This document shows positions 1 through 9,159 of a DNA stretch of 64,000 bases, piece by piece (the stretch's first letter is position 1; every line of letters begins with the position of its first letter). The notes beneath the pieces are model-generated. The model searched no databases, had not been told where the DNA came from, and worked only from the letters and a program-made list of their open reading frames with translations. Origin of the DNA: an uncultured Lachnospiraceae bacterium (GTDB taxonomy: Bacteria; Bacillota; Clostridia; Lachnospirales; Lachnospiraceae); assembly GCA_910589075.1 (NCBI GenBank), contig CAJUSK010000028.1, positions 62,001 through 126,000 on the forward strand, written 5' to 3'. The position numbers were made by a program, and so were the translations under genes.

Positions 1-2
1 AA

Positions 3-161
3 GGCCGGACACTGACTGCCCCCAGGAAACCCAGGCTGGAAGGGTATGTGTTTGATCACTGGGTACGGAAGGATACGAAAAAGCCCTATGATTTTACGGA
101 GGTCTATGATGGCGTTCCGTTTACCCTGGAAGCGGTGTATATAGAGGCAGGGCAGGAGTAA
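3..161 (+). CDS. C-terminal end of an InlB B-repeat-like surface protein (5' truncated by window)
   Basis: The open frame from base 3 to the TAA at 159-161 gives 52 residues and no start, so the gene begins outside the window. The segment with GYVFDHW and KKPYDF resembles the last 50 residues of the CotH protein at 12121-14118 (GYTFVEW, KEPYDF), a Listeria-Bacteroides (InlB B) repeat. The missing part may therefore be a second CotH-type protein, but only the repeat can be seen. It is followed 8 bases later by the flippase gene, suggesting one transcript. Confidence 0.6.
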   Translation, partial: GRTLTAPRKPRLEGYVFDHWVRKDTKKPYDFTEVYDGVPFTLEAVYIEAGQE

Positions 162-169
162 GGAAGGGT

Positions 170-1444
170 GTGCATGTGGAAGACGGGATGAGAGAGATGG
201 GACAGGAACAGTTGCACAATATTTCGCCTCAGGCGATACAGAAAAATATGCTGTGGAATGTGGCCGGTTCGGTGGGGTTTATCGGGGCGCAGTGGATGAT
301 GACCATTTTGATTGTCCATCTGGCCGGCTACACAGAGGCCGGGTATCTGTCCCTGGGGCTGTCGCTGACCAATTTGTTTACCAATATTGCGTATTTCTGT
401 ATCCGAAATTATCAGGTATCCGACGGGGTGGGGAAATACAGTGCGGATCTGTATGTGACGCACAGGGTTGTGGCTGCGTTTGTGGCATTTACCCTGTATA
501 CCCTGTTTGTGCTGGTCAACGGTTACTCATTGTATGTAACGGCCTTTCTGCTGTTATTTATGGTATATCGGCTGCATGAACCGGTGGTGGACGTGTTCCA
601 TGGAATTGACCAGAAAGCATGGCGTCTGGATCTGGCGGGACAGTCTTTTCTGCTGCGTGGCCTGTTTACTCTTGCCGCGTTTGTGGTGGTGGAAAAGCTG
701 ACGGGGAATCTGGTTCTGACCACACTGGTGATGGCGGGTATTGCCTATGGCGTTATCTGGCTGTTTGATATACCGGGGGCAAGAAGATGTACTGATTTTT
801 CCCTGCAATTTGACAGGGAACGCCTTCTTTCCCTGACGCGGGAATGTTTTCCTCTGTTTCTCTATGCCCTTTGCCTGAACGCGGTTGTGCCGATTCCCAG
901 GTATTTTCTGGAGAAACTGTCCGGCAGCGAAGTGCTGGGATTTTACAGTTCGGTGGCAATTCCGGCTTCGGTGATACAGCTCCTGTCATCTTATGTTTTC
1001 ACCACATTTACGGCGCTGTTTGCGGATTATGCGGCCCGAAAGGCAAGGAAGCCCTTTATGGCGCTCTTCCTGAAGCTGGGAGCGGCAGTGATTTTGCTGA
1101 TTGCGCTGGCGCTGGGAGGCAGTGCACTTCTGGGAGAATGGGCGCTGGTATTGCTTTTTACGGAAAGTATCAGGGCATATGCCTATCTGTTAATGCCGAC
1201 GATCTTGTGCTGCGGCCTGATTGCGCTGATCTGGTTTGTGGGAACGGTGCTGACGGTGCTGCGGGATCGGATGGGACTCTTGGCCGGGGCTGCGGCGGGG
1301 ATGGCTGTATCGGCGGCTTCGTCCTTCCCCTGTATTCGCACATGGGGGGTGGACGGGGTGAATGTGGCGCTGTTTCTATCCAGCATTGTAACACTTGGAA
1401 TCTATCTGGTTCGTTTTGGACAGGCTGTGAAAAAATGGGAGTAA
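170..1444 (+). CDS. MOP-type polysaccharide flippase (Wzx-like)
   Basis: The 424-residue protein is almost entirely hydrophobic with about 12-14 predicted membrane helices, the size and layout of oligosaccharide flippases of the MOP superfamily. These move undecaprenyl-linked glycan units across the membrane. The first in-frame start is GTG 170, but GTG 176 (7 bases after AGGAAGGG at 161-168) or ATG 188 fits better. The stop lies inside a bidirectional terminator shared with the convergent gene. A second flippase lies at 18731. The family is clear; the substrate is not known. Confidence 0.85.
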   Translation: MHVEDGMREMGQEQLHNISPQAIQKNMLWNVAGSVGFIGAQWMMTILIVHLAGYTEAGYLSLGLSLTNLFTNIAYFCIRNYQVSDGVGKYSADLYVTHRVVAAFVAFTLYTLFVLVNGYSLYVTAFLLLFMVYRLHEPVVDVFHGIDQKAWRLDLAGQSFLLRGLFTLAAFVVVEKLTGNLVLTTLVMAGIAYGVIWLFDIPGARRCTDFSLQFDRERLLSLTRECFPLFLYALCLNAVVPIPRYFLEKLSGSEVLGFYSSVAIPASVIQLLSSYVFTTFTALFADYAARKARKPFMALFLKLGAAVILLIALALGGSALLGEWALVLLFTESIRAYAYLLMPTILCCGLIALIWFVGTVLTVLRDRMGLLAGAAAGMAVSAASSFPCIRTWGVDGVNVALFLSSIVTLGIYLVRFGQAVKKWE

Positions 1445-1477
1445 ATAAAAAACAGGCTTTGCCTGCTTTTTATTTAC
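1441..1477. terminator. bidirectional intrinsic terminator
   Basis: Two 17-base arms (1441-1457 and 1461-1477) pair with one mismatch around a TTT loop. The GC core ACAGGC/GCCTG is flanked by an A-run on one side and a T-run on the other, so it can stop transcription from both strands. It overlaps the stop codons of both convergent genes. Confidence 0.85.
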
Positions 1478-2418
1478 TCCTGTAATTTTTTATACATATC
1501 TTCTGTTTTATGGAGCTGATATTCAAAATCCCGCCGGTTGTTTTCGCTCATATTGCTGAGAATCAGGCCGGCAAAGAAAGACTGGATGGCAGCCAGTGTG
1601 ACAAACCCGCATACTACAAGTGTGGGTATCTGCAATACCAGATGGGTTTCCAGAAACCGGATAAAGACCGGTATGAAAAAGCCAATGGCAAGCAGCATCA
1701 GGCAGGAGGCCAGCAGAGAGAAAAAGGCCAGCGGTTTATAGGTTTTAAACAGACGCAGGATCATTTTGAGCACTTTGAAACCGTCGGAATAGGTGTTCAG
1801 TTTGGAAACACTGCCCTGGGGGCGGTCCCGGTAGTCTACGATGACATTTTCAATCTGCATATGATTGTAAACGGCGTGAATGGTCATTTCTGTCTCAATT
1901 TCAAAACCCTGGGACAGTACAGGAAAGGTTTTCACAAAGGAATAACTGAAAGCTCTGTAGCCGGTCATAATATCTTTGATGTCCGAGTGGAAGAGCCGGT
2001 TAATACATCCCTTTACCAGACTGTTGCCGAAATTATGAAAGGGCCTTTTGTTTTCAGAAAAATAGGTGGAGGACAGCCGGTCCCCTACGACCATATCCGC
2101 ATGACGCACAAGGACCTGCTCCGCCATTTCGGCGGCATGTTCCAGGGGATAAGTATCGTCCCCGTCGATCAGGATATAGCAGCTTGCGTCGATTTCACGG
2201 AACATACGGCGGATGACATTGCCCTTTCCCTGCTGATATTCCTTTCTGACCACAGCGCCGGCTTCTGTGGCAATCCGGGCTGTTTCGTCGGTGGAATTAT
2301 TGTCGTAGACGTAGATTACAGCCTCCGGCAGAGCGGCTTTTGCATCTTTTACTACTTTTTCAATCGTCAGCGCTTCGTTATAGCAGGGAATCAGAACCGC
2401 GATTTTGTCTAACATCAT
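1474..2418 (-). CDS. DPM-like GT2 glycosyltransferase with C-terminal membrane helices
   Basis: A 314-residue GT2 enzyme: IPCYNE at 10-15, DNNSTD at 39-44 and DGDD at 85-88 mark a GT-A fold, and two hydrophobic helices at about 230-252 and 266-290 anchor it. This layout matches dolichyl/polyprenyl-phosphate sugar synthases (GtrB/DPM1 type), which load a sugar on undecaprenyl phosphate at the inner face. The start is two ATGs preceded by AAAGGAAAC; it overlaps the end of the upstream 768-residue membrane protein by 41 bases, so the two are translationally close. A likely donor supplier for the GT-C-like proteins around it. The sugar is unknown. Confidence 0.85.
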   Translation of the reverse strand: MMLDKIAVLIPCYNEALTIEKVVKDAKAALPEAVIYVYDNNSTDETARIATEAGAVVRKEYQQGKGNVIRRMFREIDASCYILIDGDDTYPLEHAAEMAEQVLVRHADMVVGDRLSSTYFSENKRPFHNFGNSLVKGCINRLFHSDIKDIMTGYRAFSYSFVKTFPVLSQGFEIETEMTIHAVYNHMQIENVIVDYRDRPQGSVSKLNTYSDGFKVLKMILRLFKTYKPLAFFSLLASCLMLLAIGFFIPVFIRFLETHLVLQIPTLVVCGFVTLAAIQSFFAGLILSNMSENNRRDFEYQLHKTEDMYKKLQE

Positions 2419-4684
2419 TGGTTTCCTTTCTGATCAGTTTCGTGTTTGTGAGCGTGGTATATTTGCGGATGGATGTAAAAGGCAGCAGCCGGGGCATGAA
2501 ACGGTATAACAGCAGCAGTATGGCCGTCAGGATGGATATCCAGGCGGATATTGTATAGCCGGCCGGGATATGGTAATCCAGTGTGACGGTATGCACTTTT
2601 CCGTCGCCCTGCAGCATGACCTGAATTCTGTTATTGTGGCCTTCTTCCAGCGTTACTTCTTTGCCGTTTTCGTCAAAAGCCCTGTATCCCTTATAATATA
2701 TGACAGGTACTTCAATATACTGCCTGTCTGAGAGGGCCGCATATTGTATGGTCGTGGTGACGCCGGTGCGTTCATAGTCCTTGAGACTGATCTGGCTGCT
2801 GTCTGATAATTCATACTCTGTCACAATATCCGCGTCAATGGTATGTCTGGGACGCCATTCAAAGGGATAAACCACAGTATTGGCGCCTTTGGGAATGCCC
2901 ACCAGTTTGCTTACATGGCCATACGTATAATCTCTGTCTGCGGAATAGGCAAAATCCTCGCTTTTGAAACGGGCTGCGGACAACATACAGATACCGGCAA
3001 GCGCCACAAAGAGGATACGACTGTATTTGCGCAGCATGGCGGAGCGGAACAGACAGATGCTGCCCGTAACGGCAAACAACAGGCTGGCTGGCCCGATCAG
3101 CCGCCATGCAAACTGGATTTTTCGCAACAGAATATCCAGGAGCGGGATTTCCATCATCTTCCATCCGGGAAAGAAACTGAGCATCATAAAGGTCAGGGCG
3201 GCGCCCATAACGGTCATATAACGGAGATAGGCTTCTTTTTCCCCCGCACGTCGTTCCAGCATGGATCCGGCCAGGGCAACGGCGGCACAGACAGCCAGCG
3301 GGACGCCGAATGTAAGCGAGTAATAATCACCGGAAGTCTGCAATCCCAGCAATCCGGACAGGTTCATAGTATATTCCTGAAAGGAACCCAGATCCAGCGC
3401 GTCCATCCACAGGTCCCCGTTTTTGTAGAAATCCAGGAAGGGGATGAGGAAGCCGATGTTGAGAAGCAGGCTGGCGGAGACGGCTTTGCACAGTTCGATC
3501 CAGCGTCTGCCAAACAGTATCTCTTTCAGATACAGGATACCCATAATCGCGCAGAATACCCCGGCCAGTGTCACACTTAAAATATGGGTCTGTAAAAGAC
3601 CGGTCATGCCGAGCACCAGATAGCCCCATTTTTTGCGGTTGCCTGCCAGGATATGGTAAAGTCCTGCAAATACGGGCGGGAAAAATGTCATGGCAAGGAA
3701 TTCTCCCACCGCTCCTCTTGCATAGATATTGGTGAAACGGTAAGGGCAGCAGGTGTACAACAGAGCGGCCAGAAGCGCCGCTTTCCGGCTGCTGCCGATT
3801 TCTTTTGTGCAATGGTATGTGAGGGCGGCGGTTACAAGATTGCACAAAATGACAAGGAATTTAAAGCTGTCTGCCATGGATACGCCCACCATACGCAGGT
3901 ATGCGGGAATATAGAGAAACAGATTGGGATACATGCAGTTCAGGTATCCGTTGCCGTGCAGTGCTTCCGGATAGATAACCACGGGAAACTGCCCGGAGAG
4001 CAGCCCGTCTTTAATCCCTTCGATCCGGATTAAATGGTAACACAGATCCACAGCCCAGGAGAGCCCGGTATTCAGATAGGGCAGGGAGGCAAACAATCCG
4101 ATGCCCAGCAGCGTCAGCGCCACATACCGGTCCCTGAGTCCCTGCTTTTGGCCCGCGGGGACACAGCGTCTGACAGCAAAGAACACTGCCGGCAGCAGGC
4201 AAAGGACAATCAGAAATGTGGTATCGGTATAAAACCGGCCCTGGGGAATGAGCGTAACACTCTGAATGAGGACATAGCTTGTGCCGCCATAGTTGATGGC
4301 AAACTGAAAATCCAGGCTGGAGCGTTCCAGCGTAAAGTCATATTCTTTATAGGTCAAATCCGGCTCCAGCGTCCAGGTGTCAAGCTCCGCGCCGTTATCA
4401 TAGACGACCAGTTCGTTGTCCTCGCCGTCTGTATGATAGGCAATTCCTATGGTGTACTCCCCGGGATTGAGAAGATAATTGGAACTGGTCAACATCGTGC
4501 CCGAAAACTGGCTGTCAGGGGTGAGTCCAATGGATGTGTCATCTTCAAAGCCGGACAGACGGTTCATGTCGCGGGCATTGATGGTAATGGGGGTGCGGCT
4601 CTCATCGCTCATCAGCAGGAAAAAAATAACAACCAGTGTCAGCATCAGGCAGGGTATGATTTTTTTAAACTGTTTCATAATCAT
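2378..4684 (-). CDS. large polytopic membrane protein, PTPS-related/GT-C-like
   Basis: 768 residues from ATG 4684 (alternative ATG 4678); that ATG follows the upstream stop by one base. There is an N-terminal helix (about 12-30), an extracytoplasmic beta-rich stretch, then about ten or more membrane helices and a soluble C-terminal part before a last helix. After the second helix the DLCYHLIRIEGI motif followed by GQFP resembles the 6-pyruvoyl-tetrahydropterin-synthase-related membrane family, which has a GT-C-like arrangement with an acidic residue in the first outer loop. Its neighbours, a DPM-like GT2 and a two-helix partner in the same operon, suggest transfer of a lipid-linked sugar outside the membrane; this role is inferred. 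Confidence 0.65.
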   Translation of the reverse strand: MIMKQFKKIIPCLMLTLVVIFFLLMSDESRTPITINARDMNRLSGFEDDTSIGLTPDSQFSGTMLTSSNYLLNPGEYTIGIAYHTDGEDNELVVYDNGAELDTWTLEPDLTYKEYDFTLERSSLDFQFAINYGGTSYVLIQSVTLIPQGRFYTDTTFLIVLCLLPAVFFAVRRCVPAGQKQGLRDRYVALTLLGIGLFASLPYLNTGLSWAVDLCYHLIRIEGIKDGLLSGQFPVVIYPEALHGNGYLNCMYPNLFLYIPAYLRMVGVSMADSFKFLVILCNLVTAALTYHCTKEIGSSRKAALLAALLYTCCPYRFTNIYARGAVGEFLAMTFFPPVFAGLYHILAGNRKKWGYLVLGMTGLLQTHILSVTLAGVFCAIMGILYLKEILFGRRWIELCKAVSASLLLNIGFLIPFLDFYKNGDLWMDALDLGSFQEYTMNLSGLLGLQTSGDYYSLTFGVPLAVCAAVALAGSMLERRAGEKEAYLRYMTVMGAALTFMMLSFFPGWKMMEIPLLDILLRKIQFAWRLIGPASLLFAVTGSICLFRSAMLRKYSRILFVALAGICMLSAARFKSEDFAYSADRDYTYGHVSKLVGIPKGANTVVYPFEWRPRHTIDADIVTEYELSDSSQISLKDYERTGVTTTIQYAALSDRQYIEVPVIYYKGYRAFDENGKEVTLEEGHNNRIQVMLQGDGKVHTVTLDYHIPAGYTISAWISILTAILLLLYRFMPRLLPFTSIRKYTTLTNTKLIRKETNDVRQNRGSDSLL

Positions 4685-4685
4685 A

Positions 4686-5339
4686 TCAGGCGTCCTCATC
4701 TGTTTTTTCGAATTTACGGCACATACTAAAGAAAAGAAGGCCAATGAGCAGAATCACTGTATAATAAGGAAGGCAGTGGGCCTTATCCACTTTGTCGGTA
4801 TAGGTGTAGATGACTGCCGGCGTATGTTTTTCTTCGGGAGCGCCATTATAGAAGAAGGGACCTGCTTCCTCCGGGCCGATGACGGGGCTGCCAGAGTAGA
4901 GGGCAAGGGAAGCCTCTTCATACCCGTCGGCCTGAAGGTGCCAGATATATGTCCTGTCCGTTTCCAGCTCCGTTTCCACTGGGAAGTGTATCCACCGATA
5001 GTTCATCACATCCCCTGATTCCAGGATCACAGAATAGATGTCATGCCCCTGGTCATCGGACAGACTCAGTTCCACAGTGCCTTCCCTGGCCTGGCCGCTG
5101 ATCAGAAAGCGGAAGGATATGCTGTCAAGCTGTCTGTGGGTGGGTGTGAATTCGCCGGTGAGAATGGAACCGTCGGACAGATTCAGATTGGGAAAAATTC
5201 CCCGTTCCAGAGAAGCGCTTTTGTAGACTGTATGTCCCAACAGGCGCAGAGGCCATACGGACAGACAGAGCAACAGTGTCAGCCCGGCGATTATACAGGG
5301 ATAAAACGAAAAGAGCTTTTTATATTTTTCATTTGCCAT
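4686..5339 (-). CDS. membrane protein of unknown function with an extracytoplasmic beta domain
   Basis: 217 residues: a helix at about 13-33, an outer domain of about 135 residues rich in short beta-like segments, then a helix at about 190-207 and a basic/acidic tail. No enzymatic motif is visible. It is the first gene of the minus-strand operon 5339-1474 and abuts the large PTPS-related protein, whose N-terminal outer region has a similar size and texture, so the two may form one complex. I do not recognise the family. Confidence 0.55.
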   Translation of the reverse strand: MANEKYKKLFSFYPCIIAGLTLLLCLSVWPLRLLGHTVYKSASLERGIFPNLNLSDGSILTGEFTPTHRQLDSISFRFLISGQAREGTVELSLSDDQGHDIYSVILESGDVMNYRWIHFPVETELETDRTYIWHLQADGYEEASLALYSGSPVIGPEEAGPFFYNGAPEEKHTPAVIYTYTDKVDKAHCLPYYTVILLIGLLFFSMCRKFEKTDEDA

Positions 5340-5407
5340 GAGATTCGTCCTTTTTGTGTAATTAGCCTCAGACAGGGACAGATCTGTCTGCCTGCGGCCG
5401 CTTTTTT

Positions 5408-5436
5408 ATTATCGTATATTTTATGGCGGGTGTCAA
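5408..5436 (-). promoter_or_regulatory. promoter of the 5339-1474 operon
   Basis: On the minus strand TTGACA (5436-5431) and GATAAT (5413-5408) are separated by exactly 17 bases. The leader between the -10 and the start contains a perfect 12-base palindrome, GACAGATCTGTC at 5377-5388, inside a longer imperfect dyad, which could be an operator. Confidence 0.65.
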
Positions 5437-5472
5437 TGAAGGAAGTAAGGGAAAATGTTGCACAGGCATTTC

Positions 5473-5501
5473 TTGTATTAAAAGAGGGAATATGTTAAAA
5501 T
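5473..5501 (+). promoter_or_regulatory. promoter of the O-acylation operon
   Basis: TTGTAT (5473-5478), a 17-base spacer and TAAAAT (5496-5501) lie 23 bases before the ATG at 5525. It is divergent from the minus-strand promoter about 40 bases away. Confidence 0.6.
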
Positions 5502-5524
5502 ATATTCATTTAGCGAGGTGAGCC

Positions 5525-6523
5525 ATGACAGAACAGAGAAGATGGAAGGAAATGGACAGTTTGCGGGGGATGGCCATTCTGATGGTACTCCTGTATCACT
5601 CCATTCTCGTATTTCCGGTGAATCTTCATGAAATCCGGTGGTGCAGTATTTTGCATACCTTTTTGTGGACGGTGCAGATGCCGCTTTTTTTTCTGGTGTC
5701 CGGTTTTTGCTATTCTTATCATGGCAGCTATGGTGTATATGCCCTGAAAAAATGCAGGCGTATCCTGGTGCCCCATCTTGTATTTTCCATGCTGGACATC
5801 CTGCCCAGACTGATTCCCAACCCCCTTGTCCATGAACAGATGGATTTGCAGGAAGCGTTGTGGGATTTTGTATTGTATGGCGGCAGTGACTGGTTTTTAT
5901 GGACGCTGTTTGTCATTGCCATGGTATTTCCGGCGCTGGAAAAGCTGCTGACGGGCAGGACGGGGCTGCGTAAGGCCGGGATCCTTCTGGTTGTCATACT
6001 GTTTCTGCTCAAACCGTATATGACGGATCTGTTTCTGCTCAATATGGTATGCCAGTATCTGTGGTATTTCTTTCTGGGATATGGTCTGCGCAGAAAAGCG
6101 GACCGTGTTTTGCCGAAACTGGAGAATCCGCTTTGTCTGCTGCCGGGCCTGCTGTTGACATTGGCTTTTTTCGCACTGTTTGGGATGTGTGATGCCACGG
6201 GCAATACCGGGCGCCTCCTGGAAGTAGTATGTGTCCTGTGCAGCTTTCTATTCTTTTTTGCCCTGGCCGGGCTTTGCAGAGGGCGGGCAGAGCGGTTTCT
6301 GGTATCCTGCGGCACCTGGTCGCTGCAGATGTATTTATTGGATGCCTATGCCCTTGTACTGACACGGACTCTGTTTGTATCTGTACTGGGACTGGGGGTT
6401 CCGGTACTGATTATACTGGGGAATTTTCTGGCGGATACATGGATTGTACTGCTGGTCTCAAAATATATCTTAACAAAAGCAAAGGTATTCAGGATACTGT
6501 GTGGGATTCCTGAAAAAGGATAG
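5525..6523 (+). CDS. acyltransferase family 3 membrane protein (OafA/WecH-like)
   Basis: 332 residues with about ten membrane helices. The N-terminus has DSLRGMAILMVLLYHS, the typical start of acyltransferase-3 proteins in which the His at the end of helix 1 is catalytic. These enzymes move acetyl or other acyl groups onto surface sugars. RBS GCGAGGTGAG precedes the ATG. It leads a run with the MBOAT gene 2 bases downstream and an SGNH-like gene, making glycan O-acylation likely. The acyl group and target are unknown. Confidence 0.85.
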   Translation: MTEQRRWKEMDSLRGMAILMVLLYHSILVFPVNLHEIRWCSILHTFLWTVQMPLFFLVSGFCYSYHGSYGVYALKKCRRILVPHLVFSMLDILPRLIPNPLVHEQMDLQEALWDFVLYGGSDWFLWTLFVIAMVFPALEKLLTGRTGLRKAGILLVVILFLLKPYMTDLFLLNMVCQYLWYFFLGYGLRRKADRVLPKLENPLCLLPGLLLTLAFFALFGMCDATGNTGRLLEVVCVLCSFLFFFALAGLCRGRAERFLVSCGTWSLQMYLLDAYALVLTRTLFVSVLGLGVPVLIILGNFLADTWIVLLVSKYILTKAKVFRILCGIPEKG

Positions 6524-6525
6524 TT

Positions 6526-8004
6526 ATGCTGTTTAATTCCTATCTGTTTATTTTACTGTTTCTGCCTCTGGCACTGGCAGGGTATTTTGGCTGTAATGCC
6601 AGGGGAAAATATGAATGGGGCAAACTCTGGCTGGTTGCCATGTCGCTCTGGTTTTACGCGTGGTTTAATGTGAAATATCTGCCCATTATTGTGGGAAGTA
6701 TCCTGGGAAATTACGGATTGTACCGGGTTTTGCAGGGGCACAGAGGCATGGAAGGGCGGCGCAGACAGGATTTGTATCTGACTGTGGCCGGTGTGTGTGC
6801 CAATCTGGGTGTGCTGTTTTATTATAAATATTTTGACTTTTTTGTGGAGAACATCAATGGATTGTTCCATACGGATTTTACGCTGCAACATGTGCTGCTG
6901 CCGCTGGGAATCAGTTTTTTCACCTTTCAGCAGGTGGGGTTTCTGGTGGACACATACCGGGGCGGAACGAAAAATTATCCCTTTGTGGAGTATGCTCTGT
7001 TTGTGACTTTTTTTCCGCAGTTGATCGCAGGCCCCATTGTGACCCATGAAGAAATGATCGGACAGTTTGGCGATGTGAAGAAAAAAAGCTGGGATCATGC
7101 ATGTGCGGCAAAAGGCATATATGCCTTTGTATGCGGCCTTTCCAAAAAAGTGCTGCTTGCAGATATTTTTGGGAAGGCGGTGGCCTGGGGATATGGGAAT
7201 ACAGAGATGCTTACCGGGCTGACCGCTCTGTGGCTGATTGCTTCCTATTCCATACAGTTGTATTTTGATTTCAGCGGATACTGTGATATGGCCCGGGGCA
7301 TTGGCCTGATGTTTCGCATTGATCTGCCGGTGAACTTTTTCTCACCTTACAAAGCGGTGCATCTGGTGGATTTCTGGAAACGGTGGCATATGACACTGAG
7401 CCGTTTTTTTACAAACTATGTGTACATTCCCCTGGGTGGCAGCAGAAGGGGGACGGTGCGGACCTGTCTGCATATTCTCCTTGTTTATCTGATCAGTGGT
7501 ATCTGGCATGGCGCAGGCTGGACATTTATATTCTGGGGCGTGCTGCACGGATGTATCTATATGCTGACAAAGCTGTTTCTTCCTGTGGTGGAAAAGATAC
7601 CGAGGGCATTGGGCGTGGCGGTCAATCTTCTGACAGTACAGGTATTGTGGGTATTTTTCCGTGCGGAGAATATGGAGCAGGCGTGGCAGGTTCTGGGACG
7701 GGCTTTCTCCGGAGGTTATGGGCTTTCACAGGTTCCTCCGGCGTTTGCCGAACAGTTCCGCACACCGGAGTTTTTTTATTGTCTGAAGGTGCTGCATCTG
7801 GATACGCTTCCCTATGGGGGGTATTTTCTGATGGTGGCCTATATGGCGGTGGCTTGGTTCATCCTGCTGTGCTGTCGCAATGTAAATGAAAAACTGGAAA
7901 CATTCAAACCTACCGGGGTGTCTTCTGCGTGCATTGCCCTGCTGTTTCTGTGGTGCCTTGTCTCTTTTTCGGAAGTCAGCACGTTCCTGTATTTCAATTT
8001 TTAG
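6526..8004 (+). CDS. MBOAT family O-acyltransferase (AlgI/DltB-like)
   Basis: 492 residues, about 11-12 membrane helices. The MBOAT signature is clear: PLGISFFTFQQ, DFSGYCDMARG, FWKRWHMTLSRF and GIWHGAGWTFIFWG with the catalytic His. Proteins of this family (AlgI, PatA, DltB) pass acyl groups across the membrane to an outer acceptor, usually with an SGNH-like partner. The gene starts 2 bases after the acyltransferase stop and is followed by an SGNH-like gene. Confidence 0.9.
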   Translation: MLFNSYLFILLFLPLALAGYFGCNARGKYEWGKLWLVAMSLWFYAWFNVKYLPIIVGSILGNYGLYRVLQGHRGMEGRRRQDLYLTVAGVCANLGVLFYYKYFDFFVENINGLFHTDFTLQHVLLPLGISFFTFQQVGFLVDTYRGGTKNYPFVEYALFVTFFPQLIAGPIVTHEEMIGQFGDVKKKSWDHACAAKGIYAFVCGLSKKVLLADIFGKAVAWGYGNTEMLTGLTALWLIASYSIQLYFDFSGYCDMARGIGLMFRIDLPVNFFSPYKAVHLVDFWKRWHMTLSRFFTNYVYIPLGGSRRGTVRTCLHILLVYLISGIWHGAGWTFIFWGVLHGCIYMLTKLFLPVVEKIPRALGVAVNLLTVQVLWVFFRAENMEQAWQVLGRAFSGGYGLSQVPPAFAEQFRTPEFFYCLKVLHLDTLPYGGYFLMVAYMAVAWFILLCCRNVNEKLETFKPTGVSSACIALLFLWCLVSFSEVSTFLYFNF

Positions 8005-8059
8005 CAGAAGCCGCAACACTTCTTACTATGAAGATTAAGGATATAAGGACATAACGTTT

Positions 8060-9115
8060 ATGACATACAAAAGATGGCTTATGCAAACCTGCATATTGAT
8101 GGCATGCGGGCTGGTACTGATCGGGATACTGGTAATTACGGTGGATCCCTTTTTCCATTACCATGCGCCCCTGGAGGGGTTTCCTTATCAGATTGACAAT
8201 CAGCTCAGCCAGAATCCGGGGATGGCCAGGCATATGGATTATGACAGTGTGCTGCTTGGATCTTCCATGACCGTGAACTTTGAGACGGACTGGTTTGCCC
8301 GGGAGATGGGCCTGCAGACGCTGAAACTGTCCTATAACGGCGCTTATCCCAGAGATATTGGCAATATTATGGAGCAGGCGGATGCCCGGGGAACTGTGCT
8401 GCGGCATGTGTTCCTGGGCGTGGATCTGGCATCTTATACAGGAGGCATTGAGGAGACGAAATATCCCCTGCCGGAATATCTGTATAATGACTGTCTGCTG
8501 GATGATGTGCAATACTGGTATAATAAAGGGGTATTGCTGGATTATATTCTGAAACCGCTGATTGAACGGGAACCTACCGACCTGAGCAGCGTCTATGCTT
8601 CCGAGGAAACGCTGCAGGGATGTTACAGCCGGGAATATGTACTGTCCCACTATACAGTGCCTGAAAAAAATGATGCTTGGTTTCCGGAAGATATGTTTAT
8701 TGAAGGGCTGGATGCCAATCTGGAGGCCACCATTCTGCCTTTGATTGAATCTCATCCGGACACCCGGTTTACCATTTTTTTCCCGCCCTACAGCATTCTT
8801 TACTGGTATGAATATATGCAGAACAATCAAATGGACGCAGTGATGTATGAATATCAGTACTTCATGGAAAAACTGTTGGTATACGATAATGTAGAGCTGT
8901 TTTTCTTTCCCGGACATGAAGAAATTGTCTGTAACCTGGATTTATATGCAGATACAGGGCATTATAACCGGAGTGTCAACCGGTATATGACAGAGTGCTT
9001 TGTGGATAAGACCCACAGGCTTTCCAGGGATAATTATCTGGAAGAATTACAGCGGATGAAAAGCATGATAGAAGCTTATGACTATGATGCACTTTTCACG
9101 GAAACCGGGCAGTAA
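8060..9115 (+). CDS. membrane-anchored SGNH-like protein, probable MBOAT partner
   Basis: 351 residues: helix at about 7-28, then an outer domain. LLGSSMT near residue 70 is in the place of the GDS block of SGNH enzymes, and DTGHYN near residue 300 resembles the Asp-x-x-His block. This is the pattern of AlgJ/AlgX/DltD-type partners of MBOAT proteins, which finish acyl transfer to the polymer outside the cell. Position directly after the MBOAT gene supports this. The match is by motif only and the sequence between blocks is not one I recognise. Confidence 0.65.
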   Translation: MTYKRWLMQTCILMACGLVLIGILVITVDPFFHYHAPLEGFPYQIDNQLSQNPGMARHMDYDSVLLGSSMTVNFETDWFAREMGLQTLKLSYNGAYPRDIGNIMEQADARGTVLRHVFLGVDLASYTGGIEETKYPLPEYLYNDCLLDDVQYWYNKGVLLDYILKPLIEREPTDLSSVYASEETLQGCYSREYVLSHYTVPEKNDAWFPEDMFIEGLDANLEATILPLIESHPDTRFTIFFPPYSILYWYEYMQNNQMDAVMYEYQYFMEKLLVYDNVELFFFPGHEEIVCNLDLYADTGHYNRSVNRYMTECFVDKTHRLSRDNYLEELQRMKSMIEAYDYDALFTETGQ

Positions 9116-9159
9116 TTGTCCGGGAAATTACTGTGCGGCAGGCGCCGCAGGAGGAAAAT

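Noticed and set aside
1510..2412. 300-codon open frame opposite the GT2 gene
   Set aside because: Antisense shadow of a clear glycosyltransferase; no family resemblance.
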